Below are positions 1-12,324 of a stretch of 64,000 nt of DNA, one piece after another (position 1 is the stretch's first letter; the number at the start of each line of letters is the position of its first letter). Source of the stretch: Bryopsis sp. KO-2023. Lineage: Eukaryota > Chlorophyta > Ulvophyceae > Bryopsidales > Bryopsidaceae. A model generated the notes under the pieces. The model was given only the letters and a program-made list of their open reading frames with translations. It ran no database searches and was not told the DNA's origin. The position numbers and the translations under genes are program-made. Where the stretch lies: positions 3,038,001 to 3,102,000 of the forward strand of contig BSYQ01000009.1 of the NCBI GenBank assembly GCA_030272585.1, read 5' to 3'.

Positions 1-526
1 TTAATTGCAATGGAAAAAAAATACACGAAATTAAAATCTGTTTCGTGGGGGCTGGCTGTGTTTTTTAATTCGCAAGGTTTGAATCTTTTCATTGTGTGAA
101 ACCACAGCATGCTCAAGAAAAATGCTTTTGAACTCATTCTGCGGTATTTTTTATTTTTTTTAGAATCAGAAGTGAACTATCCTTGGAACCTTTTTTTTTT
201 CTAGGAAAAAAAGAGTTGTTTCTTATTTGCTTTTTTTTTCACATTTTATTAAATTTCTCACAGGTAGCATCACCGTTTTCCAGAAATTATTCTATTGCGT
301 TGTTTTTTCAGACCTTTTTTCTCAACCCAGATCATCGAATCCCCCAAAAAAGCCACCGAAAAAGAATAAAAAATTATTCCGGCACGAAAACACATCTTTT
401 TTCACAGTCCCCACCCCTCCCCCCTCAAGGTTTTCCTTTTGCAGCATCAGTTTTCTTTCTTTCTTTTCTTCCCTAAAAAAAAAAAAAAAAAAAATTCAAA
501 CTTATTTCACATCGAGTTTCACTCAC
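1..526. other. 3' part of MSH4 locus, exon(s) unresolved
   Basis: This stretch lies downstream of the last MSH4 exon I can place, which ends at a clean GTGAGT donor at 525-526 (minus strand). About 120 C-terminal residues expected from the family are missing, so the remaining exon or exons should lie here or beyond the left edge. One weak candidate follows a minus-strand CAG near 144, but its reading is not convincingly MutS-like. The rest is A/T-rich with long A and T runs. Confidence 0.4.
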
Positions 527-3500
527 TTGCAACTGGGGTAGAGCCTTGCCAGATCTGGCAACCTCCCAAAATGGGTCGCCAGCAATGCATGCGTCCCTGT
601 GCTGATGAATTTCTCGCAAACGGCCCATGCTATTCCCACCCCATCTGCCGTGGAAGTCGCCCTGCCCAGCTCGTCGATGATGACTAAACTCCTCTTAGTC
701 AGGTTTATCATGATTTGAGCCATTTCTTGCATTTCCACCATGAAGCTGCTGGAGTTCGTCTCGATGCTGTCCAGAGTGCCTATGCGGGTGAACAGCCGAT
801 CGCATGGTGTGAAAGAAACGAAATCGGCAGGGACGAAACACCCCACCTGAGCCATTATGATTATCAAAGCAACCTGGGAAAAAGCAAAAAACAATAATAG
901 AAGAATTAGATGAACAAATTGAACAGAAAAAATTCAGATAAGAAATTAGACACATGTATATGTGTGAGGAAAATCTACGCATTCCATCAGAGTGATGGGA
1001 CGTTTTCCCTGTTTCTTTTATTGAGTACTTAAAAAAAAGAAAGACGATTTTTCCATCTCTGTGTGGTTAATCAATGATGAGTTAAAAAAACCTCCAAAAT
1101 TGGTTTTTTTTACTACAATACGTTGCATTCTTTTACTAAGAAAAAAATAAATAAAGGGCAAAAAAAAAATTGCATCGAGAACGAGTAAAAACATGTCACT
1201 GTGGATCCAAAATAATTTATTTTTTTCCCCTCAAACCTAAAAACGAGATGCTTGCTTTATTTGCCCCCTATGAAGTAGACCTACAATAAAAACCAACAAA
1301 GAAAACAGAACCTGTTTCAAGTAGGTTGATTTTCCGCTCATGTTCGGCCCAGTGATGATGTGGCAATTCATGCAGTCCGAAATAAAAGTGTCATTGGGCT
1401 GTACATCGTTTGCAGCGTTTCTTTCCAAGATGGGGTGCCGGCCTTGTTGAATCGCGATCGGCCCACCTTCCCCTTGGAGTCTAGGTCTGACATAGGGGTT
1501 TTTGCTGCTGGTGACCACCAGGGCGAAGGAAAACAGCATGTCCAACAGCGATAAATTGTCGATCAATTTTCTCAGCATCCCGATGTGCTGGAGAACCGTG
1601 GAGGCCGCACCCTCCAAGCCCTACTGAGATTATACATATACATTTTTTTTAAACATACACTGATGAAATTTTGAATTTGGTAAGAGAACTCTTTCACCAC
1701 CACCATTTTTTTTCTAAAAAATGCAATTGTGGAAGGTTTTCTAGAGCTGACTATGTAGCTGGATATTTTCTCAAGTTCTTGGCCTTTTTTGGGCAAGTTC
1801 GCCTAATGTAAATTAAACATTCATTCACAATTTCTTTGATATATTTATATGTGTGTGTGTGTGCTTTTTTTCATTGGCTTTTTGGAGGGGGGAGGGTGAA
1901 TGATTGTATCCTTCTTTTCAAAACAAAAAGATTACGATAAAAAAACTCAGGTATGATTATTAGTTTCGTTTTTTTCAAGATTTGAACAGTTGGGGTACCA
2001 AGGAATTTCAAGGAAAAGATGCCCCACATTCTATTCCTTTTCGCAACACTCGATTTTCAAAAATGTCAAGTGGGGGAAAGGGGGGGGGGGGGGGGGGGAC
2101 TGCCTCACCTGTTGTGTCAAAACCATACAATCATTTGTTGCATCTTTGAGTCTGGAATTGAGGGCAATCAGTTCATGTGTTGTGCAATGGAGCACCCCAC
2201 GGCCACGCTTCTCTAATATTAGAAAACCCCTGCCAAAAAAAAATCAGGATCAGATCCACACTTCTTCGCTCCTGATGAATTTTGAACCCCCTCCCCCCCC
2301 AAAAAAAACAAGCAAAAAACACAAAGAAAACCAAAAGAAAACTAATTTGAAAAAGATCAAAAAGCAGGAGGCGCTTATCCAAACTCCATTTTAAGAAAAA
2401 GTTGAAGGGGGCTGAGGGAGGTGAGGGTGTGGGATGATGAAAAAAAAATGTTAATCTGGATTTAGATCTTTTCGATCCCAACCCCCCCCAAAAAAAATTT
2501 TCAAAAAAACACCTGGGAAGTTGCTTCGCGGTTCCGTTTTTCGTTTTCGTCCCAGGGGCAGCGGTGGTGATGTAAAAACCTCGTTTTGCATTGTAAGCTA
2601 CCTGCATCGTGTCGATATACTTTTAGGAAAATAGATTTCTCCCCCCCACCCCACCCAAAACCTCTCCCACCATTCATAGCACACTCTCTTGTTGATCTTC
2701 TGTGAATTTTCCAACTGTCAAGCCACCAATAATTTTCCTAAATTAAATGAGAAAATTAATTTAATTTGATTCTTGAGTTCTGGAAGTTTGTGGTGCGTTC
2801 ATGTCCCAAAAACGTTTTGCTTAAATACATAAAAATGTGTTCATCTTATCTATCCGTTTTGTTTGTTGTTTTTGCGTGTTGTTTTTGGCTACCACCAGTT
2901 AATTTCACAAGCTTTTTTCCATCAGCGGCTTCTTTTGATTTTTTTTCCCTCAAGCTATCCTCAAAACACATACCTTCAAGCCACTGATATCATTTTTATC
3001 TTTGTATGAGTCAGCGAGGTCGTGGATCTGCTCAGTTATCCTTCCAAACCAAACAAAAAACCAAACAAAAAATCGGATCGAACAAAATTTGAGTATTTAT
3101 TTACACAAAAATGAATTAATTAAAAAAAATAGCACACTATCTTTTCATAAAATTTAAATCAGTTATCCTCCCAAACCAAACCAAAAAACAATGTTCGTGT
3201 TGAACAAAAAATTGAGTATTTGTATTCAAAAAATTAAATAAATTTAAAAAGATAACACATACCCAAATATCTTTTTATTACAAAAAAATACCAGCTTGTG
3301 AATTATAGAATCCTCAATGACCGACTGTGGGAAGACGAGCTCCAATAATCAAATTAGCAGAAAAAGTCTTGTAGCGATAAAAGAAGAGATGTATTATCGC
3401 CTCTCATCCACAAATATAAACAAATCACATGCAAAAAAAACGTCAAATGCAATTGGAAAAACTGCTCAGCCAGCCTTTCGGAATATCAAGAAAGGGAAGT

Positions 3501-6149
3501 TCTTACCTACAGAAGTTGGCTCTAGCCAAATCGAGAAATCCATCCATTCCGCCTTTCACGGCGTAGCACTGTTCTATTCTTTTGACCAAAGTCGAGCGGG
3601 ACCGCTTGGCATCGCCATCCAAAACGTTTTGCACCACCTCCAACAAATCCGTGAATGTGGGATGGCTGCAATTTGCAAGAATGACCCGCAGGAGATCGCA
3701 CCTGTCGTTGGATCAATTGTTCAGGGTGGCGATTATTTTAAGAAAATAAATATATGGTTTTAATAAAGGACGGGGTACATGAGACCTCCATCCCCCGCAA
3801 AAAAATAAGAATATAATATAATCTGTAGTAGATGTAGAAATATAACACAAGGGATTGCTATTAGAATGACTTCAACTTAGATGCAACTGTCGAGGGTTTT
3901 CTTGACCCGACTGTGTTGAGCTGGATTTTCTCTCCAGGGCTGGGGCTAAATCACCTCAATGTGAACAGGCTGCATTGGGCGAGTTTGCCTGTGTAAGTCA
4001 AGCATCCATTCCTTCATTCAATATATAAAAAAATAGTACAAATATATATACCAAGTATATACAAATGGGGAAAGATTATGGGTCTACCTGCATGGTCCCA
4101 AGGCTGTGGCTAGGTCTGACAGGGCACTGAGAACATCTTTCAACAGAATCATGCTGTTGATCAGGGAAGCTATCTTCCTGGAAAGAGAGGCTTCGGATGC
4201 AGCAGATCCCGCACCGCCACCAACAGAGGGACGAATCACCAAATTTCCACACATCTTGTCCATGTCCCTCGGAAATTTGGCCAAAGCATCACCCACGTTG
4301 AACATCATTTCATCGTCCGCCACCAGCTCTTGGACGCAATCGTATCTGTGAGTTTTTTCCCCCATGACGTTTAAATTAGTTAATTGAATTTTGGATGAGA
4401 TCGAGAAAAGACACACACACCCGCAAAAATTTAGAAAAATTTAGGGGGAATGGAATATGAGAGCAGCGAGCGTGTCAAGTTTTGGGCCTTGTGAAACGGA
4501 TGCGATTTTATTTTATAACTTTCCAAAAAAAGGATTATTTTTCATGGTAAATGGGTGCAAACCCCATCGAGGACTGCAAACTTCTAACACAGAAAAACTC
4601 ACAACTGCTCACCACTCGGGCTCCGATTTTGCCAAGGCAAAAACTGACCCCCAAATCAAAAATCTGACATAATAAGAACAAACGATCCACCCACTCGATC
4701 CCCCTTTAAAGAACCTTAATTTTTCCCTTGGTTGTATTTGAAGAACCTATTTTTACCTGCAGGACAGGGTTTCTATGTCTGTCAGTGGCTGGAGAAGATG
4801 CGACCTCAGCAGTCTGGACCCGCATGCCGTCTTTGTTCGATTCATAACTTGGAACAGGCTGGAGCACTTTCTTTTGTTTGATGGTTGGCAGGTTGGACCC
4901 AGAAGCTCCAAAGATTCGACGGTCGTGTGGTTCAGCTGCATGTGCCTTTGAAACACCGATACTTAAAATAAGGATGCTCAATTTTACCTCAAATTTATTT
5001 CCATGAACAACAGACCCACACCTGCAAGGTAGTGTCGAATCATCATTAACAGATGAAATACGCAATTTTGATACTAAGAATAGAAAAGAAACTGCGTATT
5101 TGTGTTTGGTGCTTTTTTATTTTTTCTGTAGATAGGTTCCACATGGTGTGGGGTATCCCACATGGTTGGTTTTTATTATGGACGCTGGACATATATCCAA
5201 TATTTATTTGATCGGATCCTTCTGCACCAATTTACAATCCGCTATCACATGTCCAAGTGATGATTGTTTCGATCGCATGGTTTTTTTAAGGGACCAAGCC
5301 AATTCTATTATTGCAGGGAAAACTGCAAAATGCTTGCATAAAAAGCATTAATGCCCTGTAAAAAAACGATGTAATTCGATTTTTTTTTTGTGAAAGGATC
5401 TGAACCATCAGTTCGCTTTCTCTACTCGCTTCATCCCGGCGAAACGATTACCACCAAGCGGTGAACACGACGATCGGCTACCTGTCGGTCCCCACCAGCT
5501 CCACATGCAGGCTGTTCGCCATCAAGACCACCGATTCGCTCTCTTCCATGTACTTGAGCAACGCCCCCGCCGCGCCGAACGCCAAATACAACGACGTCTT
5601 CAGTCCGGGGCCTTGAGGATCCAGCTTCGTGTCCAAAGTAGCAAGTCGATCGACCGCCAGCGCCCCATTCGAGTCATCGAAAGAGCGTCTTCCCACAGAT
5701 ACCTGGGCGAATTTTGCCGTCGCGTGGTTCAGCCCTTTCGTGACCATGTCGTTCCTCTCCGCCACCACGATCAGCTTTCGGGGCTCGTAGACATCCAGAA
5801 ACAGCAGCGTCATTGTGTAGGTCTGCGACGCCTCAATGAATTGAACCAGGTAGAGCTTGGACTGGGCCACGTCCAGGGCGGCGACCCCGATTTCCTTCGC
5901 CCGATTCTCGATCGCCGCCACGAAGCATTGCCCGGCCCCCTCGCTGCAGGATTCCGACTGGTACACAGATGTGGTGTGGGATTGGCTCGTAGGAGTGACG
6001 AATGGATCGGAACTCCATTTCGTTTGTCCAGGTGGTCGCGACGAGGAGGGGCTGTGGCGACTCTCTTTGCGGATCTTTGGGGGTTTCGATGAGGTGTTGT
6101 GATGCGAGCTCGTTGGAATCGTTTGGATCGAAGGATGGCTGGACGACAT
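527..6149 (-). CDS. MSH4: MSH4, meiotic MutS homologue (3' end incomplete)
   Basis: MutS-family ATPase that, with MSH5, stabilises meiotic recombination intermediates in the nucleus; it lacks the mismatch-binding N-domain of MSH2/6. Nine exons join in phase: 6149-5482, 4945-4757, 4345-4088, 3701-3507, 3040-2974, 2601-2513, 2229-2109, 1620-1312 and 873-527, about 748 residues. The ATG at 6149 opens a Ser/Pro-rich leader followed by the connector-like domain (FVAAIENRAKEIG). The clamp/lever region includes LFQVMNRTK and YDCVQELVADDE. The ATPase has Walker A TGPNMSGKST (about residue 618), the ETNSSSFMVEM loop and Walker B LVIIDELGRATST. The IETNSS and FVPADF segments match MSH4 rather than MSH5, which has GPNSSGKS. 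The C-terminal dimerisation part is not found. The donor at 1311 is the weak GTTCTG. Confident family call. Confidence 0.93.
1721..1848 (-). repeat. Dispersed intronic repeat, copy A
   Basis: Part of the MSH4 intron between exons 2229-2109 and 1620-1312. Its plus-strand sequence aligns along its length, with small gaps, to 3881-4027 in another intron of the same gene. Shared blocks include ATGCAA(T/C)TGT, GGTTTTCT, AGCTGGAT, TTTTCTC and TTGGGC(A/G)AGTT(C/T)GCCT. No coding potential or terminal structure is apparent. Confidence 0.6.
2974..3238 (-). repeat. Duplicated exon-start/intron segment in MSH4
   Basis: The plus-strand segment beginning CAGTTATCCTTCCAAACC (3033) recurs from 3162 as CAGTTATCCTCCCAAACC. 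Both copies then share AAAC/AAAA-rich sequence, GAACAAAA and TTGAGTATTT. In gene orientation the proximal copy holds the 3' splice site and first bases of exon 3040-2974, so the distal copy is a partial exon duplication carrying a decoy acceptor. Confidence 0.6.
3881..4027 (-). repeat. Dispersed intronic repeat, copy B
   Basis: Second copy of the repeat at 1721-1848, in the MSH4 intron between exons 4345-4088 and 3701-3507. It is somewhat longer owing to an insertion around CAGGGCTGGGGC. Divergence by many substitutions indicates an old duplication or a diverged mobile-element family. Confidence 0.6.
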
Positions 6150-7135
6150 TGACGAACACTGTGGTGGAGTGGGTCGATATGTTTTTCATTCATTGATTGA
6201 TTGAGACTTGCCGAACAAAAGCGTCGCGCGCCAACCACCCAGTACAGAGGACTGTGGCTGGCTGAAAATTCTGGATGAGTGGTGGATTGCAGCTGAAAGG
6301 TCTGATCGAAAACCGAAAGCAAACCGTGAATGGCTATTCAGTGAATAACTCCTGTATTCGTAAAGAAGTACACTGCTTTTGCTATCTCTGTTGGAGTGTG
6401 TCTTGGCCCAAACAAACAGCAACTACTGGTGTTCATTCCAAACCAGCGACCGGAACAGGGTTTCGAGGGGGTGAGCAAAGACAACATGGGTTGATTATCT
6501 TTCCATGAGAATTCAAAGCCACACATATTGGCAGGATCCACAGTTTTCCAAGAAGAGGAAAAAGAACCTAAGGTTTTCCAGACGTGTGATTCACTGAAGG
6601 ATTTCTTTCGATCAGGTGGTAAATGTCGAATTGAATTCATAAGGTGCAATCGGTGTTGTGGTAGTGATTCCTGGATAGTTTCTGATGTGACCAGTAGGAG
6701 TTCGAGGTAGTTTTCATGTGTTGTTGCCTACAAAGGCGGTGCTATTGTTAATACCGTGTAGGAATTTGGGCCCATTTCGCGGGCGACAGGTGTGCATCCC
6801 CTCATGAAAAATAAAAATGAAAATACGCAACCATGCAATCCATTTGGTATTCTGAAATGTGAAACACACAAGAAACACCCCCCACCCCTGCATTGGATTC
6901 TTTCTCACAGAATTAAAAAAAAAAGCATCACCTGCCATATAAAACGATTAAAAAAACACACCCACACCCACACACTTCCCCTAGAATTACTGACGCATAT
7001 TCCCCACCCCACCCCCAAAAAAACTCCTCCTGACGGACATCTGAAAGACCAGTTCGTCTACCTTTTTCTTTTCCCCTGCACCAATTTTCGATGTGAATTT
7101 TCGGTGGGGTCTTTTTTTTTCCCCTCTCGCCTGCT
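6150..7135. other. MSH4 5' flank / uL3m 3' flank, no gene seen
   Basis: Positions 6150-6720 are complex sequence with few homopolymers, as expected of a promoter and 5' UTR upstream of MSH4. Overlapping open frames on both strands there show no recognisable motif. From about 6900 the sequence turns to A/C-rich simple runs, then the uL3m stop. Confidence 0.5.
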
Positions 7136-8629
7136 CTATTCATCTCCGTAGGTATGGTAAGGATCCATGGGTGGAGTTGCAATAGACGTTTCTGGTAAGT
7201 CTCCGATGAAAGTCGGGAAAGGCAAGTCGTGGTTCTTCTTTCGGTGTGCATCTTTCACCAACACGTAGCTTCCTTTGTGCCCAGGGACTTGGCCTTTCAC
7301 ATAAATCAGATTTCTGGCAGGATCGACCTGAAAAATATATTGAATACAATACATATATTTTTTTGCAATATGCTCACCATATTGAAAAAAAAAAACAACA
7401 AAGGATCCATACTTACAAAAACCAGCATTTTTCCGTGTTTGATGCAGCCATGTGGACAGAAAATGAAAAAAAAAAAGAAATTAGGTAATGCACCATCTTT
7501 GTTTCATATTTCTTGAAATCAGAAGATGGATTTCATGCCTGGAATCGATACTTTTCCCCGATCGAGCCTCTCACCTTATACACCCAGCTGTTCAAAACCG
7601 TCCTGCGATCTGCCCCCATTTGCCCGGGCAATTTTTTTCCTTTGAGAACTTTTCCAGGATCCTGGCACATCCCAGTGGACCCCGCCAGTCTGTGCGCCTT
7701 CGAATTTCCGTGCGAAGCTGATCCACCCTTGAACCCATATTTTTTCATCACCCCTTGGAACCCTTTACCAATCGTGGTCCCTGTGATGTCCACGTATTGC
7801 CCCGGTTTAAAATGGGCTGCCGTGATTTCTGTCCCCACAGGCAGCAGAGCATCGTACGACACCCGGAATTCCGCCAGTTTGGATTTGGTCAGACCCAAGG
7901 GGCGATCTTGGTCCTCCTGTGCATCTGCTGAAATCCTTTTCCAGCGTCTGTGTCCGCATCCCAGTTGCATGCTGGTGACACCGTCTGGGTAAATGTGCTT
8001 AACTTGAATAACCTACATTACCGAGAGAAAAAAAAAAAGCAACTGAAAAGATTAAGGAGAAAGGGTCAAAAATAGGGAGCATCGAAGCATTTCGAAAGGA
8101 AATAACATAGAGCATCGCTTATGGGTTGTGCTTTGATGGACTTGTTTTTGAATTAAAAGAACAAAATGTTTGTTTTTCGATACGAGGAAGTCCGTTTCAT
8201 TGAGGGGGAATTTTCCCCCACAAAAAAAGACAGAATGGTGGCTCCGGACACAAAAAAAAAAGAAAATCATGCCATAATTGTAATGGAAGAAATCAAGGTA
8301 CAATCAGCTAACTGTGGTGGTCACGACTGGAATGCACAGCCCACACCCACCTCGCAACAATCCAGCCACAAAACAGTCAAGGGGAGCATCGCCCCATAAC
8401 TATCCCAATCCTGCGTCATCCCAACTTTTATGGCTATCGCTCCAGTGCGTCTCGAAGCTGGCGTGAACTCCCTCGCTTCGAATGGGGGAACGAACCTCTC
8501 CGGCCATTTTTCTGCGGGCTCCTCTCCCCTCAATTCCAATTTCGTCGCAATCCCAGCAACGCAATTCTTCTCAAAGTATCGATCCGCGCTTCTGACCAGA
8601 GCGCTCCACACTCGCCCTGATCGCAACAT
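7136..8629 (-). CDS. MRPL3: Mitochondrial large-subunit ribosomal protein uL3m
   Basis: Bacterial-type ribosomal protein L3 of the mitochondrial large subunit, which binds 23S-like rRNA near the peptidyl-transferase centre. Three exons join in phase 0: 8629-8351, 8012-7575 and 7327-7136, giving 302 residues, close to family length. The ATG at 8629 starts an Arg-rich amphipathic leader (MLRSGRVWSALVRSADRY) typical of a mitochondrial presequence. Core motifs follow: TGAIAIKVGMTQDWDSYG, ITAAHFKPGQYVDITG, IGKGFQGVMKKYGFKGG and KKLPGQMGADRRT, then VDPARNLIYVKGQVPGHKG in the last exon. The absence of the long eukaryotic cytosolic L3 insertions and the PGQYVDITG wording favour the mitochondrial form over a plastid one. 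An upstream in-frame ATG is possible. Confidence 0.9.
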
Positions 8630-9319
8630 GGGAAGTGGGAAGCCTGCCTTTCGGGGGTGGGTGTGTCCATAGTGTTTGTACGACACGAACGGAGTAAGAA
8701 AGAACAATTTGATTATGATGGTGATCATTGACGTTTATGGCATGTAATTGATGTTTGTTTGTTTGTTTTTGGTTGGTTGGCTTTTCTCCTTCATAATGCA
8801 ATTAGACTGATTTGATTTGATAGGATCGATTGATCGAATCCCACCAAGGTCATTCTGGAATATTTTTGAAGATATGAGGGGTGATGTCCTGGTTGTGCAG
8901 CCAGGAGAATCTCAGCCGCCTATTGGTTCGTTTGATAATCGAATCTTGGCTTTCAGGTTCTTGCACATATCTCAGAGATTTTTTTGGCAACAAGCCTTCG
9001 CGAGTTACACTCAAACGATACAATCCCAACCAATACTGGAAGTTCCAGTCTGGAACTCCGTTTTTCTTTAATATCGACCAGAAATCGTGTGCGAAGCAAG
9101 ATAAAAATTTTGAGAAACTGCAAGTCCCTCTCATGAAAACAAGGCTATCCTCTATATATCGAAACATCGATGTCTGCAGACAGAATTATACACCACAAAC
9201 TACTCAGGGAGTGACAGCAAACGGCGAATCATGATGCACTAGCAACTTCAGATATTGTACAAAGAGGTTCTCGAGAGATCGCTCATGAGCGGCAAAGAAG
9301 AAGAAGAAGAAAAACCCGC
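8630..9319. other. 5' flank of uL3m gene, no gene assigned
   Basis: Low-homopolymer sequence between the uL3m start and the stop of the next minus-strand gene. Both strands of 8817-9234 have open frames of 84-117 codons, but no frame shows a family motif or splice context. Most likely promoter and UTR sequence. Confidence 0.4.
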
Positions 9320-11002
9320 TCAACGAAAGAGCAAATCGATCATAGGCAGCGCATATCGCTCCTTGATCACGGTCGCTCGAGGGTTGATTGAAAATTCCTG
9401 TGTTCGCATCATGTTCTGTGCGATTTGGACAGCCCCCAGCGCCCTGTACCAAAGAACAAAAAAAAATCAAACCCAAACAAGCTACCAGACGCATCCACGA
9501 AAAGGCAAAGACGTTTTTTTGAAGGGAGCCATACACTTGCTATTTTCGTGGCATTCATTTTTTGACACTGTTTACCTGAGCTCCTCTTTGCCACTGAAAG
9601 TATGGGCGAAGGTCAACAAAGACTTAAAAATTCCTTCGACCAAATAGGTGCTTTTCGACGCATCGGGGTCTTCAAAAACTGTTTCGCGGTACGTTCCAGT
9701 ACTTGTGATTCCGGTCAACTCTCCAATAAAATGATATGAGCCTCCCTCGTCCATGACAGCGTAGCAGCCTTCCTCTGTTTCGGTTAGACAGTGAAGGCAG
9801 TGCAGCACCATATGATTCACCTATTCAAGCAACATATGAAACAGTTGCTACTTCCAGTGCAATGCACGGGTTTCTGCTAAAGATACAATAACATCGTGTT
9901 GGAGGCATATCGAAACTCGCCAACAGAAAAGCTAAAAATTCCGCAGCTTCAGATGATCACCTGGTCGCACGTGGCTGACTTGTGTTTCATGAGGGGAGGA
10001 ACGGCTCCAGCAGAGAGGAGGAGGCTGCTTGCGTTGGAAACGAAGCCCAGTGATGCGAGAACGATGGACATAGCATCCCTTACCTGGAAAATTCACATTA
10101 ACACCACAGTGTGAAACAGTGCTCATTCGTTCGTTTGAGATTGCACTAAGGGTTGATTGTCCTCAGGTTTTGTAACGGGTTTCGTGTTTTTCTCCGTGTT
10201 TGCTTTGAGTTTCTCACCTCAGGGTCTTCCGATGAGCCCATGCTGGCCACGACGCCTTTTATTGTTTGCAAAGCTCTTCCTGTAGGCCTAAGTGCATGAA
10301 TCGCATGAGCAACTTCGCAAAGACGGTCCTTGTCGTCTATGTGCGAGCGAAGAATCATCAAAGCCGTTTCCTCGTGGACTGCTCGCTCATTGTCGTCGAG
10401 GTAGTTGACGAACTCGACTGCTGGAATCTGAGGCCCCCAAAGCCGCAACAACAACTTGATGCAAACGGTCCGACACTGTGGATGTCCTTCTTCGGCATAC
10501 CGCCTGAGCTGGGCAGCGGTCAGACTGTGCATGACGGCGCGCTGCTGCTTTTGATGCGCTCTTGTGACCTACACAAACTTCTCGAAAAATCACCATCTTT
10601 CCTCGAGCGCAACCCACAACAAGTCCTGTTTGATCAACGCTGGTGAAAGGAAAATAATATCGCACATACCATTGCGCTGAGAGCAACGAGGGCAGAAAAA
10701 GCGTCTTCTGGGTTGTCAAGGTTGACCATCTGACACAGAGCCCCAATTTCCTTCAGTCCCATGCTGTACGCCGCCACCTTGGCGATATCACCCTCCTCAA
10801 TTTCTTCTGGGAAAGGAACTGGGGTCGATGTGCGGCGACTCCAGTCTATTCTGGACGCAGAAGCCCACTGTTTAAGCCCATTGAGAACAGGCATCAAGGG
10901 GCTATCATCCAGAATCTTCCCATACAATGGCACCCCTGTGCATTGGGCAAACAAAGTGTCAACAGGTTGGTGCCCAACATTTAAAACATACACACAAAAC
11001 AT
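9320..11002 (-). CDS. Uncharacterised armadillo/HEAT-like helical-repeat protein
   Basis: I do not recognise this protein. Five exons join in phase: 10935-10670, 10568-10218, 10083-9961, 9820-9576 and 9443-9320 (stop TGA at 9320-9322), about 370 residues. The sequence is Leu/Ala-rich and predicted helical, with repeat-like stretches such as ALQTIKGVVASMGSSEDPEV followed by VRDAMSIVLASLGFVSNA and SLLLSAGAVPPLMKHKSAT, the cadence of armadillo/HEAT solenoids. The N-terminus is uncertain. The frame of the first exon stays open to an ATG at 11002 (MFCVYVLNVGHQPVDTLF), or a 5' exon may lie at 11,030-11,480. No catalytic motif is visible. Such scaffolds usually bind protein partners; that is inference only. 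Confidence 0.6.
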
Positions 11003-12324
11003 GTGAAGTCAACCACGTTTGGCATTTCATGCTACTGGCGGCGAACCTCTTGGTTGCTGGTACGAAATCCCAGCGTCAATGGCTGGGGAGGAGGAATGGA
11101 TTGGTCCAGGGTAGTGCAGCAAACCCGTCGCCATATTCTCCGGTTGTTCTCTATCGCTCACTGTTGCGCCTGGTCCTCCCCTCCGCCCTCCTCCGTGAAT
11201 CCTCTCAGGGGTCAAACAAAGCATCAGCCAATCGTGGCCCTATTCACCAGTTCCTTCGGGCGCCTTATCGAAAAAAAGCCAGCACTTCGGACGGCAAATC
11301 TCTTATCATGCGCGTCAGGTCCGAGGGCTGCGTCCAGGTGACCAACCGCCATTACTGAAGTGCGCAGTTGTGTGTTGGTTGCTCCGATTTTTTCTATGCA
11401 CCCATCATCCATGGATACAGTTAAAGGAGTTGACGAAGTGCTCGACTGAGCCGAAGAATAGAGCGAACGCGTTCGTTTCACAGCGGATGCCTAAGAACCC
11501 CCCTCCTGAATAGCGCAATGATGTATCGGTATGAAGCTGTTTGCCCTGTCAGGTTCACGATCTTCGCCGCCGCAAGGATATCCCTCTCTGAGCGATCCTG
11601 AGTGCCCCCACCCTTGCGTTGAACAATATGAGAATCTACTGGCCGCCACTTGGAAAAGAAAGTGCTTCACTTTTCCACCTTTTGACGTCGATTCACTCAC
11701 CCTAACCGTTGCTGAAAGAACAAAACGATGCTGCCTGCCGAAAACGAATTGTGCAGGTTACAGAGCGGCACAGTCTTAAGCTGATCGCTGCAAGTGAGGA
11801 AAGTTATGTCGGAACAGAAGCTTTACAATTCGCTCCTCCACAGAAGATAGGAAAAAAAACACATGTTTTACAAATTTTCAACCGGTCGTAAAACCGACCA
11901 GGATGGGCAGATCCAGATCTCTTGTAATTTTACGCGTCGACGATTTTCGTTGCGCGCGTGAACCGTAGTGGAAAAAAGCACAAGAAACTCATGAAAAGGT
12001 GAGCGAGCACTCCCTTCATTTGTGGGATCGCTTTCCCCTGGTGTCAAAGAAAAAGGTAGATTTCGCATGGGAAAAGCGGGGCCGTGGCAGGAAGAAGCAT
12101 TTCCGCGAGCGTCACGTGGGATCGCTTTTTCCGAATTTTACTCAATTTTTTAATGCGCTTTTTCGCATCATTCTCGGCTTCCAACAGTCTGTCGGTCAAC
12201 AAGGTGGGCAACGCTCCACATCTGACTGCATTTCCGCATCACACGCACCCCGTTCCCCCTTCCCAGGTCCGGCGCCTTACACCGACCTTACATATATTTT
12301 TCCCTGTTGCATAAAATACCCACG
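11003..12324. other. Shared 5' region of two divergent genes
   Basis: Lies between the minus-strand helical-repeat gene and the plus-strand phosphoglucomutase gene, so it probably holds both promoters. A minus-strand open frame at 11224-11481 could be a 5' exon of the helical-repeat gene, but it opens with GTG and no donor gives the phase required. GC content is higher than in intronic sequence and homopolymers are scarce. Confidence 0.4.

Noticed and set aside
4988-5021. 34-nt microexon in MSH4
   Set aside because: Its junctions look valid but joining it breaks the frame; direct splicing of 5482 to 4945 keeps phase and aligns with MSH4 without gaps.
8817-9234. Overlapping open frames on both strands upstream of uL3m
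   Set aside because: No family motif, no splice context and equal openness on both strands; more likely promoter sequence.
11224-11481. Minus-strand frame as first exon of the helical-repeat gene
   Set aside because: Starts with GTG, and no donor gives the phase needed by the exon at 10935; kept only as a possibility.
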